Below are positions 52,217-60,628 of a DNA stretch of 64,000 nucleotides, piece by piece; the stretch's first letter is position 1; each line of letters opens with the position of its first letter. The translations under genes were made by a program, and so were the position numbers. The notes beneath the pieces were generated by a model. The model did no database searches. It worked only from the letters and a program-made list of their open reading frames with translations, and had not been told where the DNA came from. This DNA is from Spirochaetota bacterium. Its GTDB lineage: Bacteria > Spirochaetota > Spirochaetia > Treponematales > Treponemataceae. The stretch lies in the NCBI GenBank assembly GCA_023398165.1, contig JAEWSQ010000012.1, positions 186,001 through 250,000 on the forward strand, given 5' to 3'.

Positions 52217-52996
52217 TCATGTCTTTCTTATAATTATAAACATTCTCTTAAATGGAAACAGCACTTTATTATTCTCAGTACGGCTGTATTTTCCACTTAA
52301 GTTTTCTTTTACTGCTTTTGAAAAGAATTCTCTGTCTTCCATCCGCTCCAGTGAATCCATATAAGGTTTAATTCCGGTAGTCTCTATCATACTATAAATT
52401 TCCAAATCTGTGTTCATAATGTGATAGTAATTTGTTTCCCAGAGTTCAACATCTTTTGACAATCCGGATGCTGTATTATAATAGAATTCACTGGTATGAA
52501 AGGTAAAAACATCATCAATATTGAATTTATTAGTTGGGAATAAGGAGTGAAAAGTTTCATCAACTATCTTTGAAATCTGCATCTGATTGTATAAGGGTAC
52601 TTGTATTGCCGCTCTTCCGCCGGGGCATACTATACCGGCAAGTTTCTTGAGCAAGGCATTATGATTTGGAATCCATTGAATGACGGCATTTGAAAAAACC
52701 AGATCATATTGCCGGGAACCTAAATCTTTAATATCGCGCACTTCCCATTGCTGATCGGGGTACAGTGTTTTTGCTTTTTCTATCATGGAAGGAGAGTTAT
52801 CTATTCCGAGTATTGCGGAATTCGGCCAGCGGTTTTTAAGTATACTTGTACTGTTTCCCGGGCCGCATCCGATGTCGATAATTGTTTTCGGCTCTATAGT
52901 GCCCAGTCTGTTTACTAAGTCAACTGCTGGCTGGGTACGTTCTTTGCTGAATGCTAAATAAGCATTAGGATTCCAATCACTTTTCTCAATTTTCAC
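52217..52996 (-). CDS. tam: Trans-aconitate 2-methyltransferase-like SAM methyltransferase
   Basis: The 259-residue protein resembles E. coli Tam along its length: DWNPNAYLAFSKERTQPAVDL at the N terminus, IIDIGCGPGNSTSILKNRWP for SAM binding, GIDNSPSMIEKA, and VFSNAVIQWIPNH. Tam methylates trans-aconitate that forms from cis-aconitate. Start is GTG 52996, overlapping the stop of the DNA-glycosylase-like gene (GTGA). Function is likely but the substrate is not proven. Confidence 0.82.
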   Translation of the reverse strand: MKIEKSDWNPNAYLAFSKERTQPAVDLVNRLGTIEPKTIIDIGCGPGNSTSILKNRWPNSAILGIDNSPSMIEKAKTLYPDQQWEVRDIKDLGSRQYDLVFSNAVIQWIPNHNALLKKLAGIVCPGGRAAIQVPLYNQMQISKIVDETFHSLFPTNKFNIDDVFTFHTSEFYYNTASGLSKDVELWETNYYHIMNTDLEIYSMIETTGIKPYMDSLERMEDREFFSKAVKENLSGKYSRTENNKVLFPFKRMFIIIRKT

Positions 52997-53598
52997 CGTA
53001 GTAACCCCCCGTTACTATATGTTAAAGCTTTACCGATATCTTCGGTCATCATTTCCACTTTGCTTTTTTCAAGGCCAAAGCTGTCTCCTGTCTGGGTATA
53101 TGACGGAATTAACCGTATGCCGTTACATATAAACTCCTCGCTTCTTATTTTATACGTTGAGCCTGCAGGAATTATTTTTGTATTATATTTTCTCTTCCAT
53201 ATGTAATTCACAGATTTAATAGCAAAATCACCCATCAGCAGAATTACTTTCAGATTTTTAAATAAATCTAATTCTTTCTCAAGGTGATGCGAACAGTTCT
53301 CAATAGTTTTGGCAGAAACGAGGTAATCTTTCTTCATACACTTGAGTGCTGTTGTAAGGTATATACCTTTATGGAGGTAATCGGAATATGTTGTAAAAGA
53401 GCATCCGTTTTTACTGAATAAGAAGTTTGTATTCTCAATAAATGAAGGAGAACCTTTCCCGTCGAAGTAGTCTTCCGGATTTTTCGGGAATGCTTCCGAT
53501 ATTATCATGATGGTAATTGTATCAGTGTTGACTTTTTTAGTATCTAAAAAATACTTAACAATATTCACGTCATGGCAGTCGAATGTACATTGGCTCAT
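52993..53598 (-). CDS. Uracil-DNA-glycosylase-superfamily protein
   Basis: The 201-residue protein carries an atypical version of the superfamily pattern: IMIISEAFPKNPEDYF at the first catalytic-type strand, YLTTALKCMKKDYL in the middle, and LKVILLMGDFAI. The C-terminal segment RLIPSYTQTGDSF stands where HPS-type motifs occur, here lacking the usual His. It may be a base-excision enzyme or a non-catalytic relative. It overlaps tam by 4 bp and follows the VOC gene by 2 nt, so the three genes are tightly linked. Confidence 0.65.
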   Translation of the reverse strand: MSQCTFDCHDVNIVKYFLDTKKVNTDTITIMIISEAFPKNPEDYFDGKGSPSFIENTNFLFSKNGCSFTTYSDYLHKGIYLTTALKCMKKDYLVSAKTIENCSHHLEKELDLFKNLKVILLMGDFAIKSVNYIWKRKYNTKIIPAGSTYKIRSEEFICNGIRLIPSYTQTGDSFGLEKSKVEMMTEDIGKALTYSNGGLLR

Positions 53599-53600
53599 AA

Positions 53601-53966
53601 CTAATCTTCCTGAATTATATACAGCGGATATCCGTTAGGGTCATATACTTCAAATATTTTTGTTTTCGGCCCGATATTCCGCAGCGGCGATTTAAACATA
53701 ATCTGCTTAGTTTTAAGCCTCTCATATTCATTTTCTATGTTCTCGGCAGCAAACCCCACGGTGGTAGTAAAATCTGAAAACACGACTTTCGGGGCGCCTA
53801 CTCTTTCAAGAAGCTCAATTTTAAGCCCGTCCTTCTCGATGTTCGCAAGTTTGACATCGGCTTTAGGCTGAAACCTGTTGATAAGGTTAAATGAGAAAAG
53901 TGATGTATAAAACTTTACCGATTCTTCAACATCATTACAGTAAATTGTTAAGTTATGAATCTTCAT
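53601..53966 (-). CDS. VOC-superfamily (glyoxalase-like) protein
   Basis: This is a 121-residue single vicinal-oxygen-chelate unit, with IHNLTIYCNDVEESVKFYTSLF at the start and KIFEVYDPNGYPLYIIQED at the end. Metal-ligand positions appear as His3 of the first strand and Glu in the last (FEVYDPNG). The family includes glyoxalases, dioxygenases and antibiotic-binding proteins; the function is open. A ribosome site (GGAGA) precedes the ATG. Confidence 0.82.
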   Translation of the reverse strand: MKIHNLTIYCNDVEESVKFYTSLFSFNLINRFQPKADVKLANIEKDGLKIELLERVGAPKVVFSDFTTTVGFAAENIENEYERLKTKQIMFKSPLRNIGPKTKIFEVYDPNGYPLYIIQED

Positions 53967-54073
53967 GGCAGTTCTCCTTGTTTATCATTCTACCACACTA
54001 ATGGCAGTAATCTGTATGTAGTTTTTTGCGAAATTTTCAGTACTGTTTTCTGTCAAATATATCTTCTATGTCC

Positions 54074-54889
54074 TTACTCCGGTTTTTTTCCTATGTATAG
54101 TGCATGTCCGTTTGTATCTGCAAGTTCACTCAAGGCAGCGCTTTCTTCTATTATTTGAATTATTTTATTATACATTTCTTTGTCTTCGCTTTCTTTTTGA
54201 ATAATACCCTTTTCCAGCTTATACCCGAATCCTCGTACAGAACGTATTTGTGTTTTTAAAAAGCCCGCTTTACTCATTATAGTATTAACTTCACTTGCTT
54301 TGAGAAATCTTCCTTCCTGAAACCCGCTGTCTGTTTTATTGTGAAAAATACCCTTTCTGTAAACTTCGTCGAGAACTGCAGCATCCACCTGTGCCGGGTC
54401 ATACATAGAACGTTCAATGATTCCGCTGACTCCGGTTAGATACGGTATGTAAATTGCCAAAATTTCCCCGCCCGGTTTAAGAACGCGGTACACTTCCGAT
54501 AGTGTGCGGTCAATATCAGCGTCATCAATTATATGATATAAGGGTCCAAAACAAAGCACTGCATCGAACGAAGCATCCTTGTATATTTTCATGTCGACAG
54601 AGTTTACAACATCAATGGATTCAATATTCGGAACGCCCTTTGCTTTTTCTTTTGCTGTTTTTACCAGATCCGGAGATAAATCACCAAGGGTCATTGTATA
54701 TCCTTTCTTTGCAAGCTCGATTGTATGTCTTCCCGGTCCTCCTCCAAGATCAAGAACTTTACTGCCGATTTTGATTGTCTTATCAATTATGCGGTGTAGT
54801 AATGTGAACTCAAGCATGCCTTCCGGAGAGGATAATCGGCTCCATTCGTCAAAGACGCTGTAATATTGCCTAACTTTATCATAACTCAT
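54074..54889 (-). CDS. Class I SAM-dependent methyltransferase
   Basis: The 271-residue protein has the UbiE/COQ5-like core: KVLDLGGGPGRHTIELA (SAM loop), MTLGDLSPDLV, FDAVLCFGPLYHI and RVLKPGGEILAIYI. A substrate domain of ~100 residues follows. Start ATG 54889 is set by GGGAGAAAG 4 nt upstream; that site lies in the last codons of the terpene-cyclase-fold gene, so both are probably co-translated. Small-molecule substrate unknown. Confidence 0.85.
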   Translation of the reverse strand: MSYDKVRQYYSVFDEWSRLSSPEGMLEFTLLHRIIDKTIKIGSKVLDLGGGPGRHTIELAKKGYTMTLGDLSPDLVKTAKEKAKGVPNIESIDVVNSVDMKIYKDASFDAVLCFGPLYHIIDDADIDRTLSEVYRVLKPGGEILAIYIPYLTGVSGIIERSMYDPAQVDAAVLDEVYRKGIFHNKTDSGFQEGRFLKASEVNTIMSKAGFLKTQIRSVRGFGYKLEKGIIQKESEDKEMYNKIIQIIEESAALSELADTNGHALYIGKKPE

Positions 54890-55802
54890 TATTCTTTCTC
54901 CCAAAATAATCCAGTACCCGTATTGCTCTTAAGGTATTCCATTTATCCCGATCGATAGTATAGTACTCTTTTCCAGGTTGTGAATATCCTTTCCAAATAC
55001 CGTTTTTCATCTGCGCTTTTTCAAGCAGAACAATTCCTTCTTCCATCCGCACATCGTATTTAATTTTTGCATACCTGAAATAATCAAGACACCGTAATAC
55101 ATCATACTTCCAGCGTATAGGAAAGGTAAACCGGAAAAAATCATCCTTAATAATTTCGCCGGTTGTTTTTGATTTGAACAGCGAATGAATAAGGATAAAT
55201 TCCACCGCTCTTTTTTTTGCTTCCTGCAAATCGTTAATCTTGTATGTATATGAACCGCTATAGTACTGCTCTATGCCTTCTAAAACACTAATAGTGGAAT
55301 GAAGGGAACTCTTTTGCGCTCCGCTTACGTATTCACAATTCCAGCCTCCGTCTTTCATCTGCACTTTCAATATATAGTCTATAAGCGGTTCTATAAGCCT
55401 GCCTTCTACTTTAAAATATGCACACACAGATAACAGCATTCCGTTAATGCAGATGTCGCTGTATTCTACTGTCCTCGCATAATTTACCCCGCCGTCTTTA
55501 CCTTTTGGATACGATAAGAGGAGTATTGCTGATTCTTTGCATTTTTCATTATCCTGTTCTATTCCCAGCTGCATTAGTTCAAACAACACATAATGTGTAC
55601 AGATCCATTTCGGATTATATGCTCCGTTTCCCCAGTGGCCGTCCGCCCGGCGTTTATCGAGGAGTATTTTTACATATCCAGATTGTGTAATTTTCTTCCG
55701 AAGCGCTATGCATTCCGCCTCGCTTTTGCGCAGTAAATCTCTTGCCGCTTGATACACAAGAGACGGGTCAGCATTATTCAGGAGCCATGAATATATATCC
55801 AT
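54879..55802 (-). CDS. Alpha/alpha-barrel protein of prenyltransferase/squalene-cyclase-like fold
   Basis: The 307-residue protein has repeated QW-like turns (DGHWGNGAY, DGGVNYART, DGGWNCEYV, NGIWKGYSQ) separated by helix pairs. This is the pattern of the terpenoid cyclase/prenyltransferase toroid. The DxDD and Asp-rich catalytic motifs of true cyclases are not seen, so the enzymatic role is doubtful. GGAGG lies 6 nt before the ATG at 55802. Directly upstream is a promoter built around an 11-bp palindrome. The next gene is a methyltransferase. Confidence 0.7.
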   Translation of the reverse strand: MDIYSWLLNNADPSLVYQAARDLLRKSEAECIALRKKITQSGYVKILLDKRRADGHWGNGAYNPKWICTHYVLFELMQLGIEQDNEKCKESAILLLSYPKGKDGGVNYARTVEYSDICINGMLLSVCAYFKVEGRLIEPLIDYILKVQMKDGGWNCEYVSGAQKSSLHSTISVLEGIEQYYSGSYTYKINDLQEAKKRAVEFILIHSLFKSKTTGEIIKDDFFRFTFPIRWKYDVLRCLDYFRYAKIKYDVRMEEGIVLLEKAQMKNGIWKGYSQPGKEYYTIDRDKWNTLRAIRVLDYFGRKNNEL

Positions 55803-55820
55803 ATAATACCTCCTTCTGTT

Positions 55821-55849
55821 TCGATAGTATCAAATGATACTATCGTCAA
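55821..55849 (-). promoter_or_regulatory. Promoter with overlapping 24-bp palindrome
   Basis: CGATAGTATCA (55822-55832) and TGATACTATCG (55835-55845) are perfect 11-bp arms around AA. On the minus strand TTGACG (55849-55844), 17 bp, then TATCGA (55826-55821) form a promoter whose spacer is the palindrome. No T tract follows, so an operator is more likely than a terminator. It would control the toroid protein and methyltransferase genes. Confidence 0.6.
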
Positions 55850-56397
55850 GATGAACTTGTCACCGAATACATGAACACATCGCTTATTGATTTTCCAAGC
55901 GGAAAGTTCTTCAGCATTCCTTCTTTTATGAAGCCGGCTTTTTCAATAGTTTTTTGAGAGCCTGTGTTTTCAACATGTATTACTGCCTGAATTCGAGCCA
56001 GTTCCAAATTTTTTAAACCGAACTCCACAACTCTCTTTACAGCCTCCGGTGCATATCCCCTTCCCCAGTTTTCTTCCCATATGTAATAGGATATTTCAGC
56101 AGCTTTTTTATTTTGAAATCCGCCTAAATCTATTCTTCCAATGCTCTTATTTTGTTTATCTGTAATGTGCCAGGTGAAGACAAGCTTTAGTTTTAAGAGA
56201 CGGTCATTAATATTTCTAAGCCAATTTTTGGCATCCCTTTCATTATCCCTAAGAAGGGATAACCCTCCAAGGTATTTTTGCACATTGAGATTTTCAAAGT
56301 GCAGGCGGTATTCCGGAATATCATCTATAGTAAACTGCTTTAAGATAAGCCGCTCCGTTTCAAGGACAGGGATTGATTTGAAGGAATCTTTAAACAT
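55846..56397 (-). CDS. GNAT acetyltransferase, RimJ/RimL type
   Basis: The 183-residue protein starts VLETERLILKQFTIDDIPEY, the usual RimJ/L opening. It contains the acetyl-CoA loop in EENWGRGYAPEAVKRVVEFG and the C-terminal strand IHVENTGSQKTIEKAGFIKEG. It acetylates N-terminal amines of proteins or small amines. GGGGC precedes the start. Its stop lies at the edge of the palindromic promoter of the next operon. Confidence 0.9.
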   Translation of the reverse strand: MFKDSFKSIPVLETERLILKQFTIDDIPEYRLHFENLNVQKYLGGLSLLRDNERDAKNWLRNINDRLLKLKLVFTWHITDKQNKSIGRIDLGGFQNKKAAEISYYIWEENWGRGYAPEAVKRVVEFGLKNLELARIQAVIHVENTGSQKTIEKAGFIKEGMLKNFPLGKSISDVFMYSVTSSS

Positions 56398-56406
56398 AGT
56401 GCCCCT

Positions 56407-56802
56407 TTACTTTTTGTTTCCTATAACATTGCCTTCGGAATCTGTGAGTAATAATCCGTTTGAAAAATCCAGTATAGGGAGGGGATTCTTCCACGGATCA
56501 TTGAGTAAGGCATATTTCCCGACTTTAATTTGAATAGGTCCAAAAATCAGTTTACCCCCGTTTGAAACAATCGATTCTATTGCTGAATCGACTGAATCGA
56601 CCAGGAGGCATGTTTCAAAGGGCCTATTATCAGTGTGTAGAACTAATTCATCATCCGAACCCGGGAGGGATAATCCTGCAGAATCATTTCCATCCCTCCA
56701 CAGGAGCGTATGACCGAGTTTATTATAAAAAGCAATTCCCTCGTCAAGATTCGTAACCGGTATGCTGTAGCAGTCAATTTTATTAAATACGGGTTTTGTC
56801 AT
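56407..56802 (-). CDS. VOC-superfamily (glyoxalase-like) protein
   Basis: The ~131-residue protein is a single VOC unit (KIDCYSIPVTNLDEGIAFYNKLGH, then LLTDSEGNVIGNKK). Start 56802 is taken because AAGGAT lies 7 nt upstream; a start at 56832 would overlap the DUF3795 gene. The metal-binding residues are not all identifiable, so it may bind a ligand without catalysis. It is a second VOC protein within 3 kb. Confidence 0.78.
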   Translation of the reverse strand: MTKPVFNKIDCYSIPVTNLDEGIAFYNKLGHTLLWRDGNDSAGLSLPGSDDELVLHTDNRPFETCLLVDSVDSAIESIVSNGGKLIFGPIQIKVGKYALLNDPWKNPLPILDFSNGLLLTDSEGNVIGNKK

Positions 56803-56818
56803 GTATTCATCCTTTTCT

Positions 56819-57253
56819 TTATTTCTCTTCAATGTGCGGTCCGGAACCGATTACCATTTTACCTTTATAATATAGTTCTTTTATATTCAATGATACTTTA
56901 GTAAAATCTTCAAGACCGAGCTTTTTAATTGTTAAAAGGTTAAAAACCTTTAAGTTATGAGGCAGAATATTTGCGTTATCTGCTGAAGGATTTAATTTAC
57001 TGCAGGGAAAATCATTGCAGGAGGAACATGAAGAAATCTTTTTGCTCTGGACACAGCTGTATGTTCCACAGTCGCCCTTAATTACGGGGCATTTTCCCTT
57101 TACTGCGTTACAGCCTTTACAGGGCAGAGCTTCTTTAGGATACCCTTTTGATAAAAAGTAGTTTAGCATCTGCGGATTATCCTTGCAGGTATACATTTCG
57201 CAAATTCCGCAGTCAATACCGCACGGGGCTACGAGTTGTGTTCTTTCATTCAT
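56819..57253 (-). CDS. DUF3795-type Cys-rich protein
   Basis: The 144-residue protein has 13 Cys, including APCGIDCGICEMYTC at the N terminus, LPCKGCNAVKGKCPV, and CSSCNDFPCSKL. The pattern matches DUF3795 proteins of anaerobes, presumed to bind metal or iron-sulfur clusters; the function is unknown. GGAGA precedes the ATG. A near-consensus promoter containing a palindrome lies ~45 bp upstream, so expression is probably regulated. Confidence 0.8.
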   Translation of the reverse strand: MNERTQLVAPCGIDCGICEMYTCKDNPQMLNYFLSKGYPKEALPCKGCNAVKGKCPVIKGDCGTYSCVQSKKISSCSSCNDFPCSKLNPSADNANILPHNLKVFNLLTIKKLGLEDFTKVSLNIKELYYKGKMVIGSGPHIEEK

Positions 57254-57298
57254 GATTATCTCCTTATACTACAGGGTTGTAAATAACCTGAATAGTTA

Positions 57299-57326
57299 AT
57301 TATATACCCATACATATGGGTGTCAA
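57299..57326 (-). promoter_or_regulatory. Consensus promoter with palindromic spacer (DUF3795 gene)
   Basis: On the minus strand TTGACA (57326-57321), 16 bp and TATAAT (57304-57299) are both perfect consensus. The spacer holds ACCCATA-CA-TATGGGT (57306-57321), a 7-bp inverted repeat placed to block RNA polymerase when bound. The region 57327-57531 contains no convincing gene. Confidence 0.65.
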
Positions 57327-57531
57327 TAATGAATGATGAAACTGGTTTTGAAAAGTGAAACGGGTTTAAATGAAATGGTATTAGTGATACTGCTGTGTAG
57401 TTTAAAATATCAGAAAGGTTTGAAGATGCAGTGTCTAAATACAAAATACCGAGTGCTGCATCTGTTATAAAGGTTATACCTGTAATAATCACAATTGAAA
57501 CAGCAGTTTTTCGTTTTTTTCATAAGGTTTC

Positions 57532-57903
57532 TTAAAACGCTGTTTCCCCGTAGCTAATGATTTTTTCCAGCGCAAATTTTAAATCGTTATCTGATGCTTC
57601 ATCATATGACTGTTTGAGCTGCTGTTCAAGAGTAACATATTCAAACAGGCCGTCTGCCACAAGTATAGGTGTTTGGGGGTGCTGGTTCCGCCGCTGCAGG
57701 TCAACTCCTAAATGACTAAAGCCTTCTTTTGGCGTCCATGTGAGGGCTTTTTCATCTTCATCCAGATTATAGACAAGCTGGAAGCCGGTCAGGGTTTTAT
57801 CTATTTCAGACGTATACCAAAGATATATGTCGCAGTATTTTTCTGTAAACAATCTTCTGTATCCGGTTTTATCCTGTCGTACATGTATGAATTCTTTAAA
57901 CAT
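57532..57903 (-). CDS. Conserved-looking 123-residue protein of unknown function
   Basis: Not assigned to a family. The soluble protein (FKEFIHVRQDKTGYRRLFTEKYCDIYLWY, acidic C-terminal helix DEASDNDLKFALEKIISYG) has the codon use of its neighbours and a full open frame. GGGAG lies 11 nt before the ATG, rather far. TATACT hexamers ~45 bp upstream on the minus strand suggest a promoter in the gap before the cyclase gene. Confidence 0.6.
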   Translation of the reverse strand: MFKEFIHVRQDKTGYRRLFTEKYCDIYLWYTSEIDKTLTGFQLVYNLDEDEKALTWTPKEGFSHLGVDLQRRNQHPQTPILVADGLFEYVTLEQQLKQSYDEASDNDLKFALEKIISYGETAF

Positions 57904-57956
57904 AGCGATTACTGTCTCCCTTTTAAAAAAGTATTTCTTGTATAGTATAGCACTCC

Positions 57957-59969
57957 CTACTCCAAAAATTCATATATACCGGACCATTCCTTCAATAAAC
58001 CTTTTTCAATAAGCCCCTGCAGTTTTACACAGCGTTCCAAATAAAAATCCAGTACAGGATCTGCACACCTGTTCGCTAAATACTTATGAGGACCGCAGGC
58101 TGATATAAGATCGCTGTAAATCTCTATTGCAGATGTAAAATTTCCCCTCGTGTAAAAATCATAGGCTCTCTGCATTGAAGATACATAATCTGTTTTCCTC
58201 TCTTTTGTGGATTGCGGTTTGTGGCCGAAATATTCATAAATACGGAGCACAGTCTTCTTGCCTTTTACGAGAATTTGATCGATGAACCGGAGATCTTTTT
58301 GATCCTGCAAATTACCTAGAAAATCTTCAGACACAATAATGGGCAGTCCGTATATTTTTGTGAGCGACTCAAGACGGCTTGCGGTATTGACTACATCGCC
58401 GATGACCGTCCAGTCCATCTTTGATTGTGATCCTATATTCCCGACGGTGACCTCGCCGTAATGGATTCCTATTCCGTTATTCAGTCTCATCGGAAAATTG
58501 TTACTGCTGTTTATTTCAATCAATTTCTGCCGCATAGAGACGGCGCAGGCTACTGCATCTTCGCTCTTATTAAAAATAGCCATTATGCAGTCGCCCATCA
58601 GTTTATCGATTTCGCCGTTATGTTCAATTACGCAGCTGCTCATGCTTTCAAAATAAATATTCAACAGCTCAACGGTTGCCAACGGGCTTAAGTTTTCTGA
58701 AAGGGTAGTAAAGTTGCGGATATCAGAAAAGAGAACATTTACTTTTTCGTTTGTCGGAGGAAATTTTGTGGGGTCTCCGCCCGATTGAATTATATTTACA
58801 ATAGAGCGCCTGGTATAAATCTGAGTAATGCAGAGCCTCCGCTCGGCCTCATTCTTTGCCGCCTCAAGCTGTTTGGTTCTCTCTTTTACTTTTTCTTCAA
58901 GCTCATCATTTTTTCTCTTAAGCTCGGTTATGTCGCTTAATACAAATACAATGCCAATCGGAATTTTATTATCATACAGGAAAGAGCCTCTCTGCTTGGC
59001 ATCCATTATTCCGCCGTTCTTTTTTTTCACGCTCACTTCAACGTCGTCAAATTTTCCTTTCAGCATCTGGTCAAATATTGGGTTCGATACAATTGATAAT
59101 AAATTAAGCTGTTCATTTTTTTCATACCCCAGACGCATTGTAAAGGCATCGTTGAAATCTATAATTGAATACTGCATATCTGTAATTACAATTATCTCTC
59201 CTGCGATTGCAATTATCTCTTTACTTGCAAATTCCAGGGTCGGAACAAGAAACCGGTATTTTGCAACCGCATACCCCAGGGCCAGTATCCAGAAGCCGAG
59301 AAAAATATGTCCTATTGCAGGAAATGAAATTCCAAAAGAAGGGGAAACAATATTAAACCACAGGCCAAGGGCAACCATCGGGAAACCGACTCCGCCGATA
59401 ATTTGAAACTGCTTGATCATGATTGCATTTTTAGTGCGTCTGGCTTTCCTGTAAATTGTGACGATTATATATATCAGCATGGAGATCCAGACAGGAAGCA
59501 GTATTAAATATACTATGCCGAACACTGACCAGTGAGGTACATCAATCCAGGTAACACCGGAACGTATATAGTCTGCCGATGCGCTGTAGCCTGTGAATAC
59601 TGTAATACTTGAAACGAAGGCGAACACGTAGCAGAAGATTAAAAAAGCTGTCCATTTCCACTCAATTTTTTTCTGTTTAATAATTAACAGAAGATGAATT
59701 GTAAGCGGCCACCAGCTGAAAAATCCTATGGAACTCAGTGCATGTGAAAAAAAAGCATCTGGTTTAAAAATAGACCAGCTGAAAAATATTTCTCCCAGAT
59801 GAACAAACGCGATGCTGATGCTCAAAGAGAGGAAAACCCTTGCTGCGCTGTTTCCCTTATTCTTTGAGAAAACCCAGACTCCCATGCTGATGCTCATGAC
59901 AAAGAAAATAAAATAAATAATCACAAGGGGATTTATAGTCCCGAAAAATGAATAGGTATCATGTATCAT
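57957..59969 (-). CDS. Membrane adenylate/guanylate cyclase with 7TM and PAS domains
   Basis: The 670-residue protein has seven to eight N-terminal spans (histidine-kinase-type 7TM sensor, residues ~10-230) and a PAS domain (~245-350). A coiled coil (NDELEEKVKERTKQLEAAKNEAERR) leads to a class III cyclase domain (~400-580). Metal Asp residues are in LFSDIRNFT and KLMGDCIMAIF. The Lys of EIDK and the Thr of WTVIGDVVN favour ATP over GTP, and VNTASR has the transition-state Asn/Arg. A ~90-residue helical tail follows. It is likely a cAMP-forming sensor. AGGAGC precedes the start. Confidence 0.9.
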   Translation of the reverse strand: MIHDTYSFFGTINPLVIIYFIFFVMSISMGVWVFSKNKGNSAARVFLSLSISIAFVHLGEIFFSWSIFKPDAFFSHALSSIGFFSWWPLTIHLLLIIKQKKIEWKWTAFLIFCYVFAFVSSITVFTGYSASADYIRSGVTWIDVPHWSVFGIVYLILLPVWISMLIYIIVTIYRKARRTKNAIMIKQFQIIGGVGFPMVALGLWFNIVSPSFGISFPAIGHIFLGFWILALGYAVAKYRFLVPTLEFASKEIIAIAGEIIVITDMQYSIIDFNDAFTMRLGYEKNEQLNLLSIVSNPIFDQMLKGKFDDVEVSVKKKNGGIMDAKQRGSFLYDNKIPIGIVFVLSDITELKRKNDELEEKVKERTKQLEAAKNEAERRLCITQIYTRRSIVNIIQSGGDPTKFPPTNEKVNVLFSDIRNFTTLSENLSPLATVELLNIYFESMSSCVIEHNGEIDKLMGDCIMAIFNKSEDAVACAVSMRQKLIEINSSNNFPMRLNNGIGIHYGEVTVGNIGSQSKMDWTVIGDVVNTASRLESLTKIYGLPIIVSEDFLGNLQDQKDLRFIDQILVKGKKTVLRIYEYFGHKPQSTKERKTDYVSSMQRAYDFYTRGNFTSAIEIYSDLISACGPHKYLANRCADPVLDFYLERCVKLQGLIEKGLLKEWSGIYEFLE

Positions 59970-59982
59970 GAGCTGCTCCTGT

Positions 59983-60474
59983 TTACCGCGGAATATCCTC
60001 TTTCGTCACCGTAAACCCTGTCCACTCCACTTTCCCCAGTTCCATCATGCTTTCTGCCCGTGTGAGGCCGTTTTTCATGTAGAAGGGGACTGCATTGTCA
60101 TTTGCATTAATAAAAACAATAATATCTTTTTCGCCGCCTGCTCCTTCTCTTGCAATCCTGATGAACTCAGATCCGATGCCGCATTTTACATAATCCCTAT
60201 CCACGGCAAGGTCGGTAACCATGAGCCAGTAGGCAAAATCGGTGAGGCCGAAACACACGCCGACCACTTTCCCGTCTGTATTGAGGGCAAGGAGGCTTAT
60301 TTGAACATTCTTAACAAGACGTGCTATTCTCTGTTGAAACCTTTCCTTCGGATACTGAGAGCCAAGATCTGTTTTCGTTAAGAATTCAATATAATCCGCT
60401 GCACTAATATTTTTCTTTATTATTGATATTAAGCCTTTTTTCGTTTCCAATATTTTAACAGTTTTCTTTTCCAT
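59983..60474 (-). CDS. GNAT-family acetyltransferase
   Basis: The ~163-residue protein has the GNAT acetyl-CoA region VDRDYVKCGIGSEFIRIAREG and the final strand FYMKNGLTRAESMMELG. The first half (KKNISAADYIEFLTKTDLG) is typical of single-domain N-acetyltransferases. Start ATG 60474 follows GAGGA at 6 nt, preferred over 60504. It lies 13 nt before the cyclase gene on the same strand and may share its transcript. Substrate unknown. Confidence 0.85.
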   Translation of the reverse strand: MEKKTVKILETKKGLISIIKKNISAADYIEFLTKTDLGSQYPKERFQQRIARLVKNVQISLLALNTDGKVVGVCFGLTDFAYWLMVTDLAVDRDYVKCGIGSEFIRIAREGAGGEKDIIVFINANDNAVPFYMKNGLTRAESMMELGKVEWTGFTVTKEDIPR

Positions 60475-60615
60475 ACTTGTTCCTCTTTCCTTCTGCCGTC
60501 TCACATTTCACCGTAATACTACAATATAAAGTGAGAAAAGTAAAATATGTTACTGTGCACATTATTTTCACCTGATAATGTGAAGCCTTCCCGATACAAA
60601 CATTCAAATAAAGTA

Positions 60616-60621
60616 TATACT
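60616..60621 (+). promoter_or_regulatory. -10 element of a leaderless promoter (FAD oxidoreductase)
   Basis: TATACT (60616-60621) is followed by exactly 7 nt and the ATG at 60629, without any ribosome site. The -35 region is poor. Spacing matches the ettA and DUF4015 genes. Confidence 0.5.
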
Positions 60622-60628
60622 TTTTTCT

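Noticed and set aside
55822..55845. Palindrome as transcription terminator of the GNAT gene
   Set aside because: The loop would be 2 nt and no T tract follows on the minus strand; overlap with promoter hexamers fits an operator better.
48992..57903. Integron cassette array
   Set aside because: The run of small single-orientation genes resembles one, but gaps are mostly under 30 bp or overlapping. There is no room for attC sites, and no repeated elements or integrase are visible.
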